Shown here: piece by piece, positions 1-12,043 of the stretch
How positions within the stretch are numbered: the stretch's first letter is position 1
Layout: each line of letters begins with the position of its first letter
From: Hypomyces perniciosus
Lineage: Eukaryota > Ascomycota > Sordariomycetes > Hypocreales > Hypocreaceae
DNA length: 64,000 nt
Direction: 5' to 3'
Assembly: GCA_008477525.1 (NCBI GenBank)
Contig: SPDT01000001.1
Location: forward strand, 4,526,001 to 4,590,000
Notes under the pieces: generated by a model
Database searches by the model: none
The model's input: the letters and a program-made list of their open reading frames with translations, nothing else
What the model was told of the DNA's origin: nothing
Program-made: the position numbers and the translations under genes

Positions 1-677
1 TCTCGTCATATGCTACGTCCGTCAAGGCAATCATACATACTCGTCGAGAGCAATATCAAGCGCCGGCAGAAACAGAGCTCCTGAGCCTTGTAGCTGTGGC
101 CATGAATGAAACTAAAGGACTGAAGCCGGTCCAACATGCAAGTCGCGAGGTCGATGCCGTGCTAGCTGTTTCGGAATCGCAAGTATTGCCCCACAGTTGA
201 CCTCAGCCGTATAAAAATGACGTCCTATCAGCCTTGGAGACCTGCAAGATATTCCACTTTGCTGACTATGGCGGCACGCATCCTATAGAACGCTTCAGAG
301 CACACTGAAATAACCAGCGCTTCTCAAAGGCTAGCCTCGACGATAATTCGACGTACTCGATACACAACATTTGATATGATCTTCAGCCATCCTGGACATA
401 AAATTCCCTGACAATTTCCTAGTCCCATAATGTATGTAAGTAGCTTCAGCTAAAGAGGTTGAAAAAAATTAGTATTAGTTTGAACTAAGATGTACCCACC
501 CTCTTCCTCTTGTGACGAATACGCGTTCGTTGGCGACATATCCGGAGCAATACACTTCTTTTATCATCAGTTAGGCTCAGCACCTCCGTAATTAAAGTCC
601 TCCATGTTTGCAAAGGATGATGTGGCTCCCTAGCCCTGTGATTCGTGCGCTGGGCACTACCCAAGACCATGGGCTGG
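1..677. other. No gene recognised
   Basis: Only short frames without recognisable motifs are seen upstream of the HNH relic. No repeat shared with the rest of the window was noticed. Confidence 0.4.
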
Positions 678-1815
678 CTAGTAGCTATCAACAGCACTAT
701 TCATACATCTGCCCAGCCTAAGCATTACAAAGCGATCCAGCTCGGTAGATCCGTCCTCTTCAACGCATTTCTTCTCCATATCCTCGAGCAACCTGTCAAT
801 GTAGTTGCCTGCTGCAGATAAGTGAGGGTATGAGCAATCGCGCGGTGAACCGTAAAGAGTCGAGGTGAGGAGGGTTCGATCGTCTGGTTGTCTGTAATAT
901 ACAGCGTACGAGTGACAGGCAGTGTACCCCGTGTAAGAAGAGGAAGGAATGAGTCAATTCTATAGGTAGGTGGCGACTCATCAGATGTGGCCGGCGTAAA
1001 ATATATTTCAAAGTCACCGAGGTGACGATGGCGTTCCGTGGCCGGTCGATATCGCAGCCATTAATCAAGTCTATTACGCCATAATCGAACATGTTAAGGA
1101 TTGATAGTACAGCCTCTTTCAAAGGATTCTATGACAGGTCAGTCACAACTTGAAGGTTCAACTGTCGGGTGGGAAAAGCAAACCAATTTAGATGAGCCTG
1201 GCTCGGTCTCCGTTAGAGAATGAGGGAGGATATGGGGGACCTCAAGCTTATCATATAGTCCCATGTCTCCTGGAAGCAAATCCCCATCGTCATCTCGAGG
1301 ATCAACACCATTGCTTCTCATACGCCGTATCGCTTCCCCAGAATCAAACTTGCGAGATATAACACAGCGATACCGATCTCGAATGAGACAATCGCCACGA
1401 AGAGCCGAAACTCGATCTGGCGTCCCGATAAGCAGTCGATTCCCCCCTTGAACATCCCGGGCGGCAAATTGGAAGACGGGCGAAGGCTGGGGAGTCTTTT
1501 TAGTAGATGCTTTCACTAAAACCAACGCGTCAGTAACAAGTCCAGAGCGACTAAACGAGAGAGAAACTGCAGGAAGAGCTAACATGGTAGGAAGAAATTA
1601 TCCATCAAGTAATCCGCGAAGCTAAACAACGCTGAACGTAGTATCTCTTCCACCCCACTATCTCTAAAGTCAAGATCATCTTCTCCGTCCATCGAGAGCG
1701 CCATAGATTGGAAGAAGGCCTGTAGGAACATGTCTTTAGACTATTTAGAGAGTGGATATTCACAAGTATAGCGGATAAGCAGGACACGGTCATACGGGTT
1801 GCTGCTGCTGTTCAT
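678..1815 (-). pseudogene. Broken HNH_2-type endonuclease gene
   Basis: The core at 1139-1585 carries the fungal HNH_2 pattern: LRGDCLIRDRYRCVISRKFD, then DDDGDLL and LEVPHILPHSL. These families are putative metal-dependent DNA nucleases of unknown target. Joining across two likely introns (a 64-base one ending in TTTTAG just before KASTKKTPQPSP, and a 57-base one ending CATAG near 1120) restores a continuous protein through LSILNMFDYGVIDLI and DIDRPRNA. An in-frame TAG interrupts the N-terminal part after the ATG at 1815. A small deletion with frameshift near 1015-1030 separates DIDRPRNA from GDFEIYF, and a second shift precedes the last stretch ending at 678. The gene is therefore a relic. 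The family is well recognised; the exact exon borders are inferred. Confidence 0.7.
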
Positions 1816-4305
1816 GGTTTGAAAATGGTTAACAATAAGATAGAACTAGTGCTTAGCCTGGGTACTTTAGTCATCTGTCAACGACAGCCGGTTTGAGAAG
1901 TTGATTACGCCCTCGAGGGACGACTGATGGCGGTGATGGGGTAAAGGGGAAGCCATTTTTCATATCTTTACTTAGCGTAGTGGATTTCACAGAGCCTGTT
2001 GGAAATGGGAAGAATCATAGGCTCCAGGTCTTGAGATAGTCGCAGGAACTGTGGCAATATACACACGAACTAGTTAGAAAGGCTTTCCGAAATGAATGCC
2101 AAGCGATATCACCTTTAAGAACCGAACTCTGATAATATAGGCGGGTCGGCAGTACAGGAGATGTCCCATTTTATCAGGTCCGTTCTCAAGACACTTCAAG
2201 ATGGGACTCCATCAGCGTAGATCCGCTCCGGCACCTGGCCTACCCAGTATCAATTGATCCCTCGGGAAAATGTCAAAGTCTAAACACGGGCCTGGCAACG
2301 CGGGGAGCAGCAAGGCTTGTGACTTTGAGAACGTAGCGGTGCCGAAGGCTGCGCTGGGCGCAGTTTAGACAGTTTACGGTGCGCTTGTTAAGCAAAAGGG
2401 TGGAAAATTAGGCTACTTTCCTAACAATTACAAGTGTATTATCGTGGGTTGAACGGCTACAGGGTAGGACGTTGCAGAACCTATATGAGGATGCGACTCG
2501 GCCTTGACAAGAGGTTTTTCTCGTTCTCAGCAACACACACTGTCCTCAGGTTGTGACTCCCAAGCCAACAGTATGGCGTTAGCAACTGATATCCTCAATC
2601 AGGGTGTTTCCTCGGCGTCAGAAATTCCCATGTCCCATGGTGGACAGCGGAAGCACGCATGCCCCAATGTCCATCAGAGCCTATGTACCCGCCAGTTTGT
2701 GGATGATCGAATCCGAAGTAGCCATTTCTTTCAATGCACGGCCATCGATTTTTAGTATCTTACTTTTCTGAAAGTCCTGCAAGCAGAGCCCACCACCGTC
2801 AATAATGGTGATGGCTTGGCTGGAGACCTTTTCGAGGATCATATACGTGTTGCTTGGGCTCCAGAGGCCATTGAGGGCCAAGTTGCAGGAGTGCATTGCA
2901 CTGATGGCACAGCGAAAATGCTCGGCGCCTCACTGTGCCTGTTCGCATTGGATGTCGGGTTAGAACGCCAGCTCACAAAGGTCCACTGTCAGGAGCAGGC
3001 CGAATACCCGGAGCAAGATGGAAGACTACGGGATCAACGCCCGCACCCACGAAAGTCATGAAGGAAAGGATGCCGGCTTTCGGAACCCAAGGCCCTTTCC
3101 TCTGAAGAGGAAAGGGCAGAGATCAATACAGTCACTGCCTGCGTGCCTACTTCGTACTCACTGCTCTCCAGACTCTATCACTCTCTTCTTGTGACCACCT
3201 GTTCTTGACACATACATGCTGTGGATCAGTTGCAAACTGTCTTCAGTAGGAGTGTCACACAACAACTTTCGAGGATATCTAGGGACGACTATCAAGGATG
3301 GTCTCGAAATTAAGTAATTAAATTTTTTTTTCTAACCGAATAAACAGAACTAGGGTAGTCTTAGATATATAGAGGTTGGTGGAGATAATAGACTAAGAGC
3401 AGACGGAAGGGATGACCCTAAGGGCAAAGGGAATGAGTGCACGCGATGTTCTTATTCTAGCGTGCAACAGATAGCGACTATATTCAAGGCACTCGTGTCC
3501 ACGCGGGCTGTTGACATACGGCTATAAAATACATCCATGGAATATTGGACGTATCTAAATATAAGATCTACATATTTGGACGACATACAGCTGGAGCAAG
3601 CATGCTAAGCTACTCCCAAGCGGATGTGTCATTCAAGAAAAGCTCTCTACCAGCGTGCCAACATTCAAACCAGACCGCAGGCACCACCTCCATTATGATA
3701 GACACAGGATTGTTACAAGCAGCTTTCAGGTTTCCAAGAATAGTCCACATATATGTACCAACACCACCAAGAGCCTTTGGTCCTCTTAGACTGCACATCT
3801 CGCGCAGGATAAATACAATGGAGCAAATATCATCCTTCTTAGTAGGCAGCCTGGACTGAGCTTTTGTGACGTCGGAAAAGGTGAGGAATGCCTGTTCCCT
3901 TGACGTGTTCATGGATCTGGTAAATACGGCCAGATCCCTCTAGCTAGTGCAAGTAAGATGCAACACCAGCCAGCGTTATCGGGCAACGGCATTTCTGAGG
4001 ACAAAGTCTGATGAAAGTCAAATGCAAACGAGCCCCTCCACCGTTTTTGAAGAGCCATTAAGCGATTGGAAAGACAAATTTGCCCGTTCTCCGCCAAGTT
4101 CTGAACACGCCACGACGGGCTCTGTGAAGAGTTTAATATGCTATCCTTCTTCCCTTCAGGCATGCTGTATGTTGTCTAATTGCTAGGCAAACGACAAAGA
4201 TGCTAGACCCTATTAGGCAATATTATGCAACAGCGAGGGAGGAGAGCTACCAACAGGGGGCTGAACAGGATGCTTGCTAGGTGCGTTGTACTGTACAATG
4301 CAATA
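1816..4305. other. Gene-poor stretch, nothing recognised
   Basis: Frames up to about 100 codons exist on both strands (for example 2681-2896 and 3610-4163 on the minus strand), but I recognise no domain and could not join them into a convincing spliced gene. Short AT-rich tracts lie near 3315-3370. Confidence 0.35.
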
Positions 4306-4504
4306 CAATTTATTGACGCCCGGCGGCTGAGCCGAAAAGGCAACTTTAGCTACTGTACACCAAAGTAGGAGCGCAAGATAGCATAATCAGGGGAAGGAAA
4401 CCATATAGGCCTTAGGATACATAGCAAAGCTTGAGAAACACACATGTACATTATCTAAAGTTGCCCTTTCGGCTAAAGCCGCTGGGCGTTAAGAAATAAA
4501 TTGT
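4306..4504. mobile_element. Small inverted-repeat element (MITE-like, family B)
   Basis: The left end reads CAATTTATTGACGCCCGGCG and continues GCTGAGCCGAAAAGGCAACTTTA. The right end is an imperfect inverted copy: TAAAGTTGCCCTTTCGGCTA then AAGCCGCTGGGCGTTAAGAAATAAATTG. The arms are about 45 bases and the element about 200 bases with no coding capacity, as expected of a non-autonomous DNA transposon. A single related end lies near 45042. No target duplication was identified. Confidence 0.6.
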
Positions 4505-5014
4505 AAATTATACACCAAGGTTGTGGTTCCACATAGTCCCAAGCCACAAGGCGCCACATTCTAGCTCATGTCTAGAGCCATCCCATATCGGATGCCGACG
4601 CTAAGATGGCGGCGAAGTATTAGATAAAGTAGAAACATTCCAAGTTGTTCTTGCACGAAGTTGTCATCTCGTCCATTTACAGACGTCTGGCATATGTTCT
4701 TGCGTCAACATAGCCAGTTAGTTGTGCCTTCTACATCGTTGACAATTATCCATTGTCCAGCTCTTGGTTTTGCATCACATTTTCTAGAGATTCTTTGAAC
4801 ATCGTATAGGTATGTAGAACAATTCACCGTATTGTGGACAAATAGATACAGCCATTATTTTGCTAAGCTAGGGAGGACGGGAGAATTGTTAAATGCAGGC
4901 CATAATTCAACTCTCAGATGGCAACGTCATGCAATCGAAACACATTTCATACTATTATAAATGCTTACACATCGTTCTGAACCTGCGTGCCAGAGAAGAC
5001 CGCCGTTATGTATG
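4505..5014. other. Intergenic, nothing recognised
   Basis: No coding frame or repeat was recognised between the two small elements. Confidence 0.35.
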
Positions 5015-5215
5015 AAAAATTTCGCCATTGCCATATAGAGGAGAGCGGCAAGAAACAGCCATAAGTCGCTCTACGCTCATTATTATAGAAAAAGCTCCAG
5101 ATTCATAAATTCTGTGTTATTAAATTGCTGTTTCTGACTTTTAAGCATCGGAAATACTAAAATCTTATTAATATCTAATCCCAAAAGGCCATAAATGGCC
5201 TTTTATTAACCCAAC
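5015..5215 (+). repeat. MITE family A, truncated copy
   Basis: The stretch matches the interior of the element at 42047-42480 in the same orientation: shared words include CGCCATTGCCATATAGAGG, AGCGGCAAGAAAC, GACTTTTAAG and the near-palindrome AAAAGGCCATAAATGGCCTT. Both terminal inverted repeats are missing. Confidence 0.65.
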
Positions 5216-5704
5216 AACCAATCTAAGAAATGGTGTAACAATGCTTAAATAGGTATAGTGTAAACGCTCCCAGAAGCATACCCGGAGGTATCCACACTAT
5301 AGTTGTACTCACCCTCGTCTTTCCCCGAACCTCTCTTTCCCTAGAATTCAAGTAGATCCATTAGTCAATTGAATTAACTATTAGAAGAGGTGAGTCAAGG
5401 TTTAGCATGCTCTTAGTCATGCTCCGTATACATCCTTGAGAGTCCTGATCCTCTCACGATCCTAGCTCAACCGATTTACAAAACCTCGAGACTAGCGCTG
5501 AATGGAGAGAATTCGAGTGTACTAATATTGTATTCCAGCAATCGGACGTTTGTCTATTTGTTTATTTATTTTATTATTTGCGTCCACTAAGTAAGCTAGT
5601 TACATGAATCCACATCTAGGCAATAGGACGTTAGGAGCCGACTACTCGGAGCTGCCGTTCGCTAAATTTCAATTTACAAAGGAGAGAGGGTCAATTGTGA
5701 GGTG

Positions 5705-6931
5705 TCAGTCTGATTCAGGTAGAAGGGGGGGGTCATATGGGTTCGTCTCCTCCACTAGTTTTTGAAAGTCTTTGCTTCCTGAGGGTCCAAGTAGGTGTGA
5801 GAGGGGGGTCTCCCCTGGTGGGATGTCTGGTAGGAAGGGTCTAACCATCCGGCATTCCACGAAGTGACCTTGTTCCCTTGGCTCGCCGCATCTGCAGACG
5901 GGTCTCGTGTCGTGTCCGAAGCGTTCGTGGTACTCTTGGAAGTCGCCGTGTCCCGACCTTTCCGCCAGCAACCTGTGTAGGATGGGGCGCGGGAGTTTCA
6001 GCTCCGGGGGATATTGGGGCCCCGAGTCCCCACCGTTCGTAGCAGTCTGGGGTCCTGCCAAGCCAGTCCTGTTCCTGTACCTCAGCGATCTTTTCCTTGG
6101 CCCATCTTTTGATGTACGTAATCATCGCCCAATTCTGCGGGACGGCGGGGAGGGCGGCGCCTTGCTTAGCAAGCCGATCAGCCTGTTCGTTGCCCATGAC
6201 ATCCTCGTGTCCTGGTACCCACGAGACATGGGTCGTACAGGGGAGGATGCTTTGTGCCAGTTTCTGGAAACGTATATACGCTCCTTGCATGGAAGGGGGG
6301 GGGGGGTGTTGCCAAGCAGCCCGTCGACCACTGCCGAGTTGTCGAGGAAGAAGAGGGCTCTTTGGATTGAGCGATCCTCTTCTATGCGTCTTGTTACTAG
6401 CTCCATTGCCTTCAGGGCGGCTTGTGCCTCGGCGTCGTATACTTCAGCGTTGCTCAGGTGGCCGAATTTCGTAGTTGCTCTTGCCTTGTGGTATATGACT
6501 ACGCCCCAGCCCGAGTTTCCCTCGATCTGGGATCCGTCGGAGTATGCTACGATCGTAGAAGGAGGGAGGGACCCTAGCATCTCTAGTTGTCTTCTTGCCG
6601 CTACTGTCTTGCCCTTGCCCCTCAGGTCCGGGCCGGGGATCAGGTAAGGGGACTCCTTGGCGAAGAGCGTGGGTCTGACGGTCCTGCCGACTAGGGCCGC
6701 GGTGCGCTGGAGTCTGGTTTGCGGCATCCGGGGAGGGAGTTTTTTGTCGATGCGTTGGCTGATCGGGTGGTCCCGATCTAGCCCCGCGAACCTCGCCGCG
6801 CATCTGAGCCGGGCCTGGGCCAGGGCAACGCTTGCTGGGGGAATTCCGGATTCCCTGTGCAGGATGGGTATGTGTGTGGTTTTCCAAGCCGGGAGGACTG
6901 CCCTTGCCGCGGTTTTGAAGGCCTTGTCCAT
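5705..6931 (-). pseudogene. LINE ORF2, RNase H and C-terminal zinc domain, frameshifted
   Basis: RNase H motifs are visible: AYSDGS (first catalytic Asp), AEAQAALKAMEL (catalytic Glu), FLDNSAVV (Asp), then in another frame WVPGHEDVMGNEQAD (His and last Asp). The frame changes at a run of twelve G at 6295-6306, a plausible slippage or sequencing site. A second shift near 6060 leads to the C-terminal segment with CRCGEPREQGHFVEC, a zinc-binding CCHC-like motif common at the end of such ORF2 proteins. Confidence 0.88.
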
Positions 6932-7006
6932 CTTGTCTACCAGTCCGGAGACCCCTGTGTTTACTTGTCTGGTCGGGTTGTTCTGCGACTGACGTTCGTG
7001 TCCGGG

Positions 7007-8325
7007 TCACCATGCCTCTACTCCGTACAGGGCAGTGGGCAGGACGCAGGCTTTCGCTGCTTGTGACACTGCTTCAGGGGGTGACCCTTTCTGTGTCTTG
7101 TTGAGCGACTTAAGACAGTTGGCTGTTTTGCACGCCTTGCCTGTGAGGGTTTCCACGTGTTTCCTGAAGGAGAGCCTGGAATCGAGGTAGACTCCCAGCC
7201 ACCTGATGTTTTCGCTGGGGTCGATCAGTTTGCCTTCCATTGTGACTCCTTCCTCGTGGGCTTGTCCCCTCGTGTGGTAGAAGTGCACTAGTTCAGCCTT
7301 GTTGTAGTCGAAGGAGATTGCATTCTCTGCTCCCCATTCTACTGTCTCGTCGAGCGCCCACTGTGTAAGTGTGGTTGTTTCCTTGGTGGTCTTGCCCGTG
7401 GTGAGAATAGCGATGTCGTCCGCGTATCCAAAGCGCGAGTGCTAATCTCCGAGCCGAAGAATTGGGCTGAAGTATAGCATTGATATGATGGGGGAGATGG
7501 GGGAGCCTTGGGGAGCCCCGCACTCGAGCGCAAGTCCCGGCAGGGTGGTCCCGTCTCCTTTGCGGATAGAGCCGGTCCTGTTGCTCATGAAGGACTCCGC
7601 CCATTTAACAAACTGGACTGGCCATCCCTGCTGCCTGAGCCGCAAGACTAGCCTGTTCTTCATGACGATGTCAAAGGCCCCGGAGATGTCAAGGGTGAGT
7701 AGCGTCGCTACTTCACCTCTGCCTAAAGCGACTTCGACGTCACGTATTAGGCAGGCTACTAGGTCCGTGGCCGCCCTTTTGGGGGAGCCCCGAAGTACTG
7801 CTTAGGGAGGATCTTGTGCTCGAGTGCCAGGAGGGAGATTCTTCTTGCCAGTAGCCTCTCCAGGCCCTTTCCCACGCAAGACAGCAGCGAGATGGGTCTG
7901 AAAGCCTTGTGAGTCGTGTAGTCCGGTTTGCCTGGTTTCGGGATGATTGTGACCTCCGCGTTTCTGAATGGGCTGGGGTGGTAGCCGAGCTTGAGGCAAC
8001 CCCTGAAGAGGTTCGTGACAAAGTCCTCGATGGCCGGCCACGCCTGTTGGAGGAGGGCAACCGATATGCCGTCTGTGCCGGGAGCGGTGTTGCCCGCTCC
8101 TGTCGTGGCCTTTCTTGCTTCTTCCTTCGTGATCGATTCGTCCCACTTGATCCGGGGGTTTTGTAGTGCCTGAGGTTCCCATGGGTCGTCGATGTCTTCC
8201 TCTGCTCCCTTGCGTTGCAGGAGGCGTTCCCCTAGGTAGGCCGCCCGTTCCTCGGGGTTAGATATGCTTCTCGTCCCGTCGACCAAAGGGAGGGGGGCTG
8301 GAATCGGTCCGTGGCCTTCCGCCAC
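7007..8325 (-). pseudogene. LINE ORF2, reverse transcriptase domain, frameshifted
   Basis: Reverse transcriptase blocks are spread over two frames. 7759-8325 has NTAPGTDGIS, VTIIPKPGK and FRPISLL. 7442-7663 has GAPQGSPISP, followed after a single in-frame TAG by the catalytic FGYADD box near 7410-7430. 7007-7288 holds the thumb-like part IRWLGVYLDSRLSF. The enzyme would copy the LINE RNA at the nicked target. The frameshift near 7740-7760 and the TAG at 7442 inactivate it. Confidence 0.88.
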
Positions 8326-9413
8326 TTGGCTACCTGCCAGATGCCTCTGCCCGGGCCGGCCGAGGCTATGACCTCGTCCCAGTGGGCCCGTTTCTTGCGT
8401 CTGGTGATATCCCGGAGCGACTTCCTCGCTTCGAGTTTTTCAGCAGATCCTTGGGGTGCCGCAGCAAAAGTCTTGTGTGCGGTTCGGCAGTCTCTGTCCC
8501 ACCAGGGGGCGCTGTGCCCGTTCTGGTGTCTCTTCCTGCCCGCCGCCTGGATGCAGTCTGTGAACAGTTCCTGTAGGGCTCGTGCGGCTGCGTCAAGATC
8601 CGCCTCCGTTGGGTTGTCTGTGTCCACCTCGGGAAGGAGCCAGGCATGTGTGTGCATCACCTGGCCGAATTCCTGCAGGTTTTCCAGGGGGACATACTTT
8701 TTTCCCGCGCCGGGCGTAAGCCTGACGGGGTCTGGCAGCGTGGTAGTGACAGTGTAGTGGTCCGACCCTGTGTCTTCTCTTCTCGCTATTGCCGAGGAGA
8801 CTGGGCAGTTCGAGAATACTAGGTCGATGCATTTTCCAGAGCCCCTCGTCGGGGCGTCCGCCAGAGCAGGGGTGAGGTCGTGTTCTTCTGCCCACTCTGC
8901 TATCTTGTTCCCTGCTGCGTCTGGCACCCGGCCTGGCTGCCAGGTCCAGTGTGAGGCGTTGAAGTCTCCAGCAATGATCGTCCGGGGGGGAGGACGTCCC
9001 CACTTCGCGAGAGTATCCGTTACGATATCAAGGGTCGCTCTGCGGTAGATGTTGAGGATGGTGTAGCCGCATATTTCCACCCAGCAGGCGCAGTCGTTCT
9101 CCAGGCCTGCGGGTGTGAGTTGCCGACATGGGAGGTTGGGGGATTTTCTGATGTATGTGAGGACGGAGGGTCTGGTCTCCCTCCAGTCGTTGGTTGGGTT
9201 AAATGCTTGGAATCCGGGGTGCGTTTTCGTTTGTCTCCTAGACATGGTGTTGTCCCATCGTGTCCAGGGTTCCTGGATAAGCACAATGTCAAAGCCGTCT
9301 TCCCAGGCGAGTGAGAGGGCAATATCGTGGTATTGTCCTTGCTTTCCCACGTTCGCCTGGAAGATTTTTAGGCCAGATGTCTTTCGGCGGCTCCGACAGG
9401 GCCTGTCGTTCAT
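8232..9413 (-). pseudogene. LINE ORF2, APE-type endonuclease domain
   Basis: This is the N-terminal part of ORF2. It has the apurinic-endonuclease-like series: FQANVGK (metal-site Asn), IQEPW (catalytic Glu), the Tyr/Arg region LNIYR, GDFNASH (catalytic Asp/Asn), and the terminal GSDHYTV (Ser-Asp-His). In LINEs this domain nicks the target DNA to prime reverse transcription. The domain itself is intact over 393 codons, but the frame then ends and the protein continues in another frame from about 8325, so the full ORF2 product cannot be made from this copy. The ATG follows the ORF1 stop closely. Confidence 0.9.
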
Positions 9414-9635
9414 AGCTCTCCGTCTTCAGGTTCATCTCCCCCTAGGGGCTGGCGTGATCGCTCTCCATTTCTTCGTCAGTGAAGTCATAGGGGTCCTTCG
9501 CCGTGATCTGGTCTTCTTCAAGGGAGGACTCCCGTTCGTTAGTGAGGTCGATTTCCATGTTGGTGGGTTCCTTCGTCCCTGGGGGCGGCCCTCTGATGCA
9601 TTTCTTTCTTGCGGCGGGGGAGCCAGCTAAAGTGA

Positions 9636-9690
9636 GGTGTACGCTTCAGCAATTGTAACTACGAGTAACAGCGCAGGTTAACCCCTGTAT
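9636..9690 (+). repeat. Short repeat shared with 19815 and 39355-39400
   Basis: The words GTGTACGCTTCAGCAATTGT and GCGCAGGTTA match the inverted sequence inside the gene at 39335-39640, and a shorter match (AAAAGTGAAGTGTAC) is at 19813-19830. It starts where the LINE ends. Confidence 0.5.
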
Positions 9691-9959
9691 GCACAACAAC
9701 TTGGTCTGTTAGATACTGCTTTATGCAACAGGGGGGCGTATGCTGAGGTCAGGGTGTAAATCACAAGAGGAAAAAAGGGCCGAAGAGAGACAAGCTTCCT
9801 CACGAAAGGAGGACGACAGGAACAGGTGTCAATTCAGCATCATCACAATAGATTGACCCCATTTGTGCTGCAATCGCCACTCCCGTGCGTCTAACACGAG
9901 CGCGGTACGCTTCGCAAGTGGGTTGTCCAAATCCTGCCTAAGATCAGAGGCCTCACTGA

Positions 9960-10340
9960 GGGAGTGATTCGCGTATTTAGAACTCTCAGGGCACGGACCA
10001 GGCTGCTGCTGCAACTAGTCAGATTATTATTGAATATTAGCCTAACAAAAGCCATTTATGGCTTTTTAATGTTAGATATTAAGATAAAAGTCAGAAACGG
10101 CATAAGGCTTATAAATTTAGAGTCTTTTCTATTAGTAAAGAGCTTAGAGCGGCTTTCGGCTGTTTCTTGCCGTTTTCCCTCTATATGACAACGGCGAAGT
10201 TGTTGTTATGTAATATTAGGTAAAACATTAAGAAAGCACGGTCGGGCTGCGTTCATAGGAGTATTGGTTACGGAAATCAGAGGTAGAGCTTGTGCTCAGA
10301 ACTTTCCATGGACAAATTCCGAAATGCGGACACTCTACTG
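9960..10340 (-). repeat. MITE family A, copy in inverse orientation
   Basis: This copy matches the full-length element at 42047-42480 on the opposite strand: GCACGGACCAGGCTGCTGCT at one end, AAAAGCCATTTATGGCTTTT inside, and GCGGACACTCTACTG at the other end followed by TA at 10341-10342. The TA flank and CAGTAG terminus suit a Tc1/mariner-like non-autonomous element. No coding capacity is seen. Confidence 0.7.
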
Positions 10341-12020
10341 TACATGCTGGTGGGTAAGATCATGAGGACTGGTGGAGCGGCCGTTTGTACTGGCGACACC
10401 GAGATTTTGAGAAAAGATGGTGTACAGTTGGGAGCGAAATAGGTGTCATCTACTCCGTACACACTCTTAATAATTTTTTTTTTACCAGATATTAAAGGTA
10501 CATACAGAAGAGGCCGAAATTAGTGTCCGCATTTTGTACAGTATTGCTCATATTCGGTTTCCTCTTTTATAGAGTCTCTGTTTCTTTAGAGACTAGACGC
10601 ACGGACCAGCAGGTACATAAAAGTACTTATATATACCTAGTTAAATGGAGGATCCAGAAGTGGCCGAATTTAACCCTAGTAAAATTGCGCTAGAGTATAT
10701 TTTTTAGGAACAAACTGGCGGCAAAAAGAATGTCGCCTTAAAGTACTAGTAAGTAAATTGGGCAGTGCCGCCCTATACTGGTAGGTACAAAAGATACCAA
10801 GTGTTTGCAAAATAGCTACTTTATTGGCGTTCACACTTGGCAGTGCGTAATTAATCGTTCAATATACATAGATTTGGACCCATTCTTATTGACTTAATGA
10901 CGGGTAAAGCGTGAAGTAAGAGCTCCAAAGAACTGTTGCAGTATTGTGACTCATCGCTGGTGTGTCAGTGTTAGAAAATAGTAAGACGCACTATGTGGGT
11001 CTTTCCAAATATTAGAACAGTGTAGGTGAAAGAGGAAGCCGAATATGAACAGCACTGTACCAACCTTTGAAATGACGGACCTGACAACCATTCTGACGCA
11101 TGCTACAGCCAATACCAGACCATAGTCGGAGGCGGCTACGTGCGCAGTACTCCGTGAATGCTGGCACATGTTAGCCAGGCTGAGGTACTCACTGCATGCA
11201 TTTAGCTTCGTTTGTCTCCGACGTCACACAACTGTCAGGCGGCAGCAATATGGGGGGGATATGAGAGAGCTGTAAAGGTCATCTTGGCTCAAAGTTGCAG
11301 TACTGTACAAGCCAGGCCAGACTTACTGATTCGCCGAGATAGAGAAGAATTCTCACGCCATGGGATCTCAATGGCTGCCATTCTCCATTCCCCATGGCGT
11401 GACCAGCAGGCAGAATGTTTATTGGCCAGCTGCTGCCGCCGAGGAAGAGATCAGTCTGTCAGCGACGGGTCAAGACGAGTGCCACTTCGGTTGGTGTCGT
11501 ACAAAGCAAAAGATTTGAGTTGTTCGCAACGGAGCAAAGTGGAATGAGCTTGTTGCGGAAGAGGCAACGGGGAGCAAACATGCGGCAAGCCGGTGCATGC
11601 GGGAAGCCGATAAACGGAGGTTGGAAGGCGTGGTTTGAGTTGCCGGCCGCAAATCTGAGAGGGCAAACTTCATCAAGGGCCTGGGTCAACTGCTGATCCA
11701 GTGGCTGGCGACCGAGAAAACGAGGGAACATTTCTGAATCTGAGGGCTACGCCGAATTCATGCAGTCTTGTGGCGTCGCGGAACAGATGACGCAGTTGAG
11801 GTCTGGATGGCTCTCCTTTCGAATCTTCGTGTACCATCCAATTTGTAACCGGGAGGAGGATTGCAGATCACTGGTGGACTTGGACACGATTCAGAACGTC
11901 GGCTGGCCTCGAGTGCATAGCCGGCTAAGCAATCCGGTAGCAAACAACGCCCGCTCATCTCAGACCACACTGCGCAGTCATCATAGATGCCGTTCCCTCT
12001 ACAGTCCGTTCTTAAGCGGG
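10341..12020. other. Repeat debris without recognised gene
   Basis: A solo terminal repeat lies near 10500-10545 (CAGAAGAGGCCGAAATTAGT then GTCCGCATTTTGTACA), and weaker relatives of GAGGCCGAA occur near 10653 and 11030. A 12-base inverted repeat (TCACGCCATGGG) is at 11353-11364 and 11391-11402. Frames at 11212-11731 overlap on both strands and look like chance. Confidence 0.4.
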
Positions 12021-12043
12021 TTCAGCCATAGTGATACAGGGGA

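Larger units (their letters stand above)
5549..9640 (-). mobile_element. 5'-truncated LINE (Tad1/I-like non-LTR retrotransposon)
   Basis: The element is read on the minus strand. It keeps the end of ORF1 (stop at 9442-9444), an ORF2 with APE endonuclease, reverse transcriptase, RNase H and a C-terminal zinc motif, and an A-rich 3' tail (plus-strand T-rich tract 5549-5581). This domain order is that of fungal Tad1/I-clade LINEs. The 5' part of ORF1 is missing, the usual result of incomplete reverse transcription. ORF2 is split by several frameshifts and a TAG. It is clearly more GC-rich than its surroundings, so it is a foreign insertion that has not been strongly mutated by RIP. I could not define a target-site duplication. 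Confidence 0.93.

Noticed and set aside
5907..9630. Long plus-strand frames over the LINE (for example 5907-6647 and 9115-9630)
   Set aside because: They are antisense shadows of the GC-rich ORF2 on the minus strand and show no motif.
11212..11731. Several overlapping frames on both strands
   Set aside because: They overlap each other in four frames and have biased, low-information composition without motifs.
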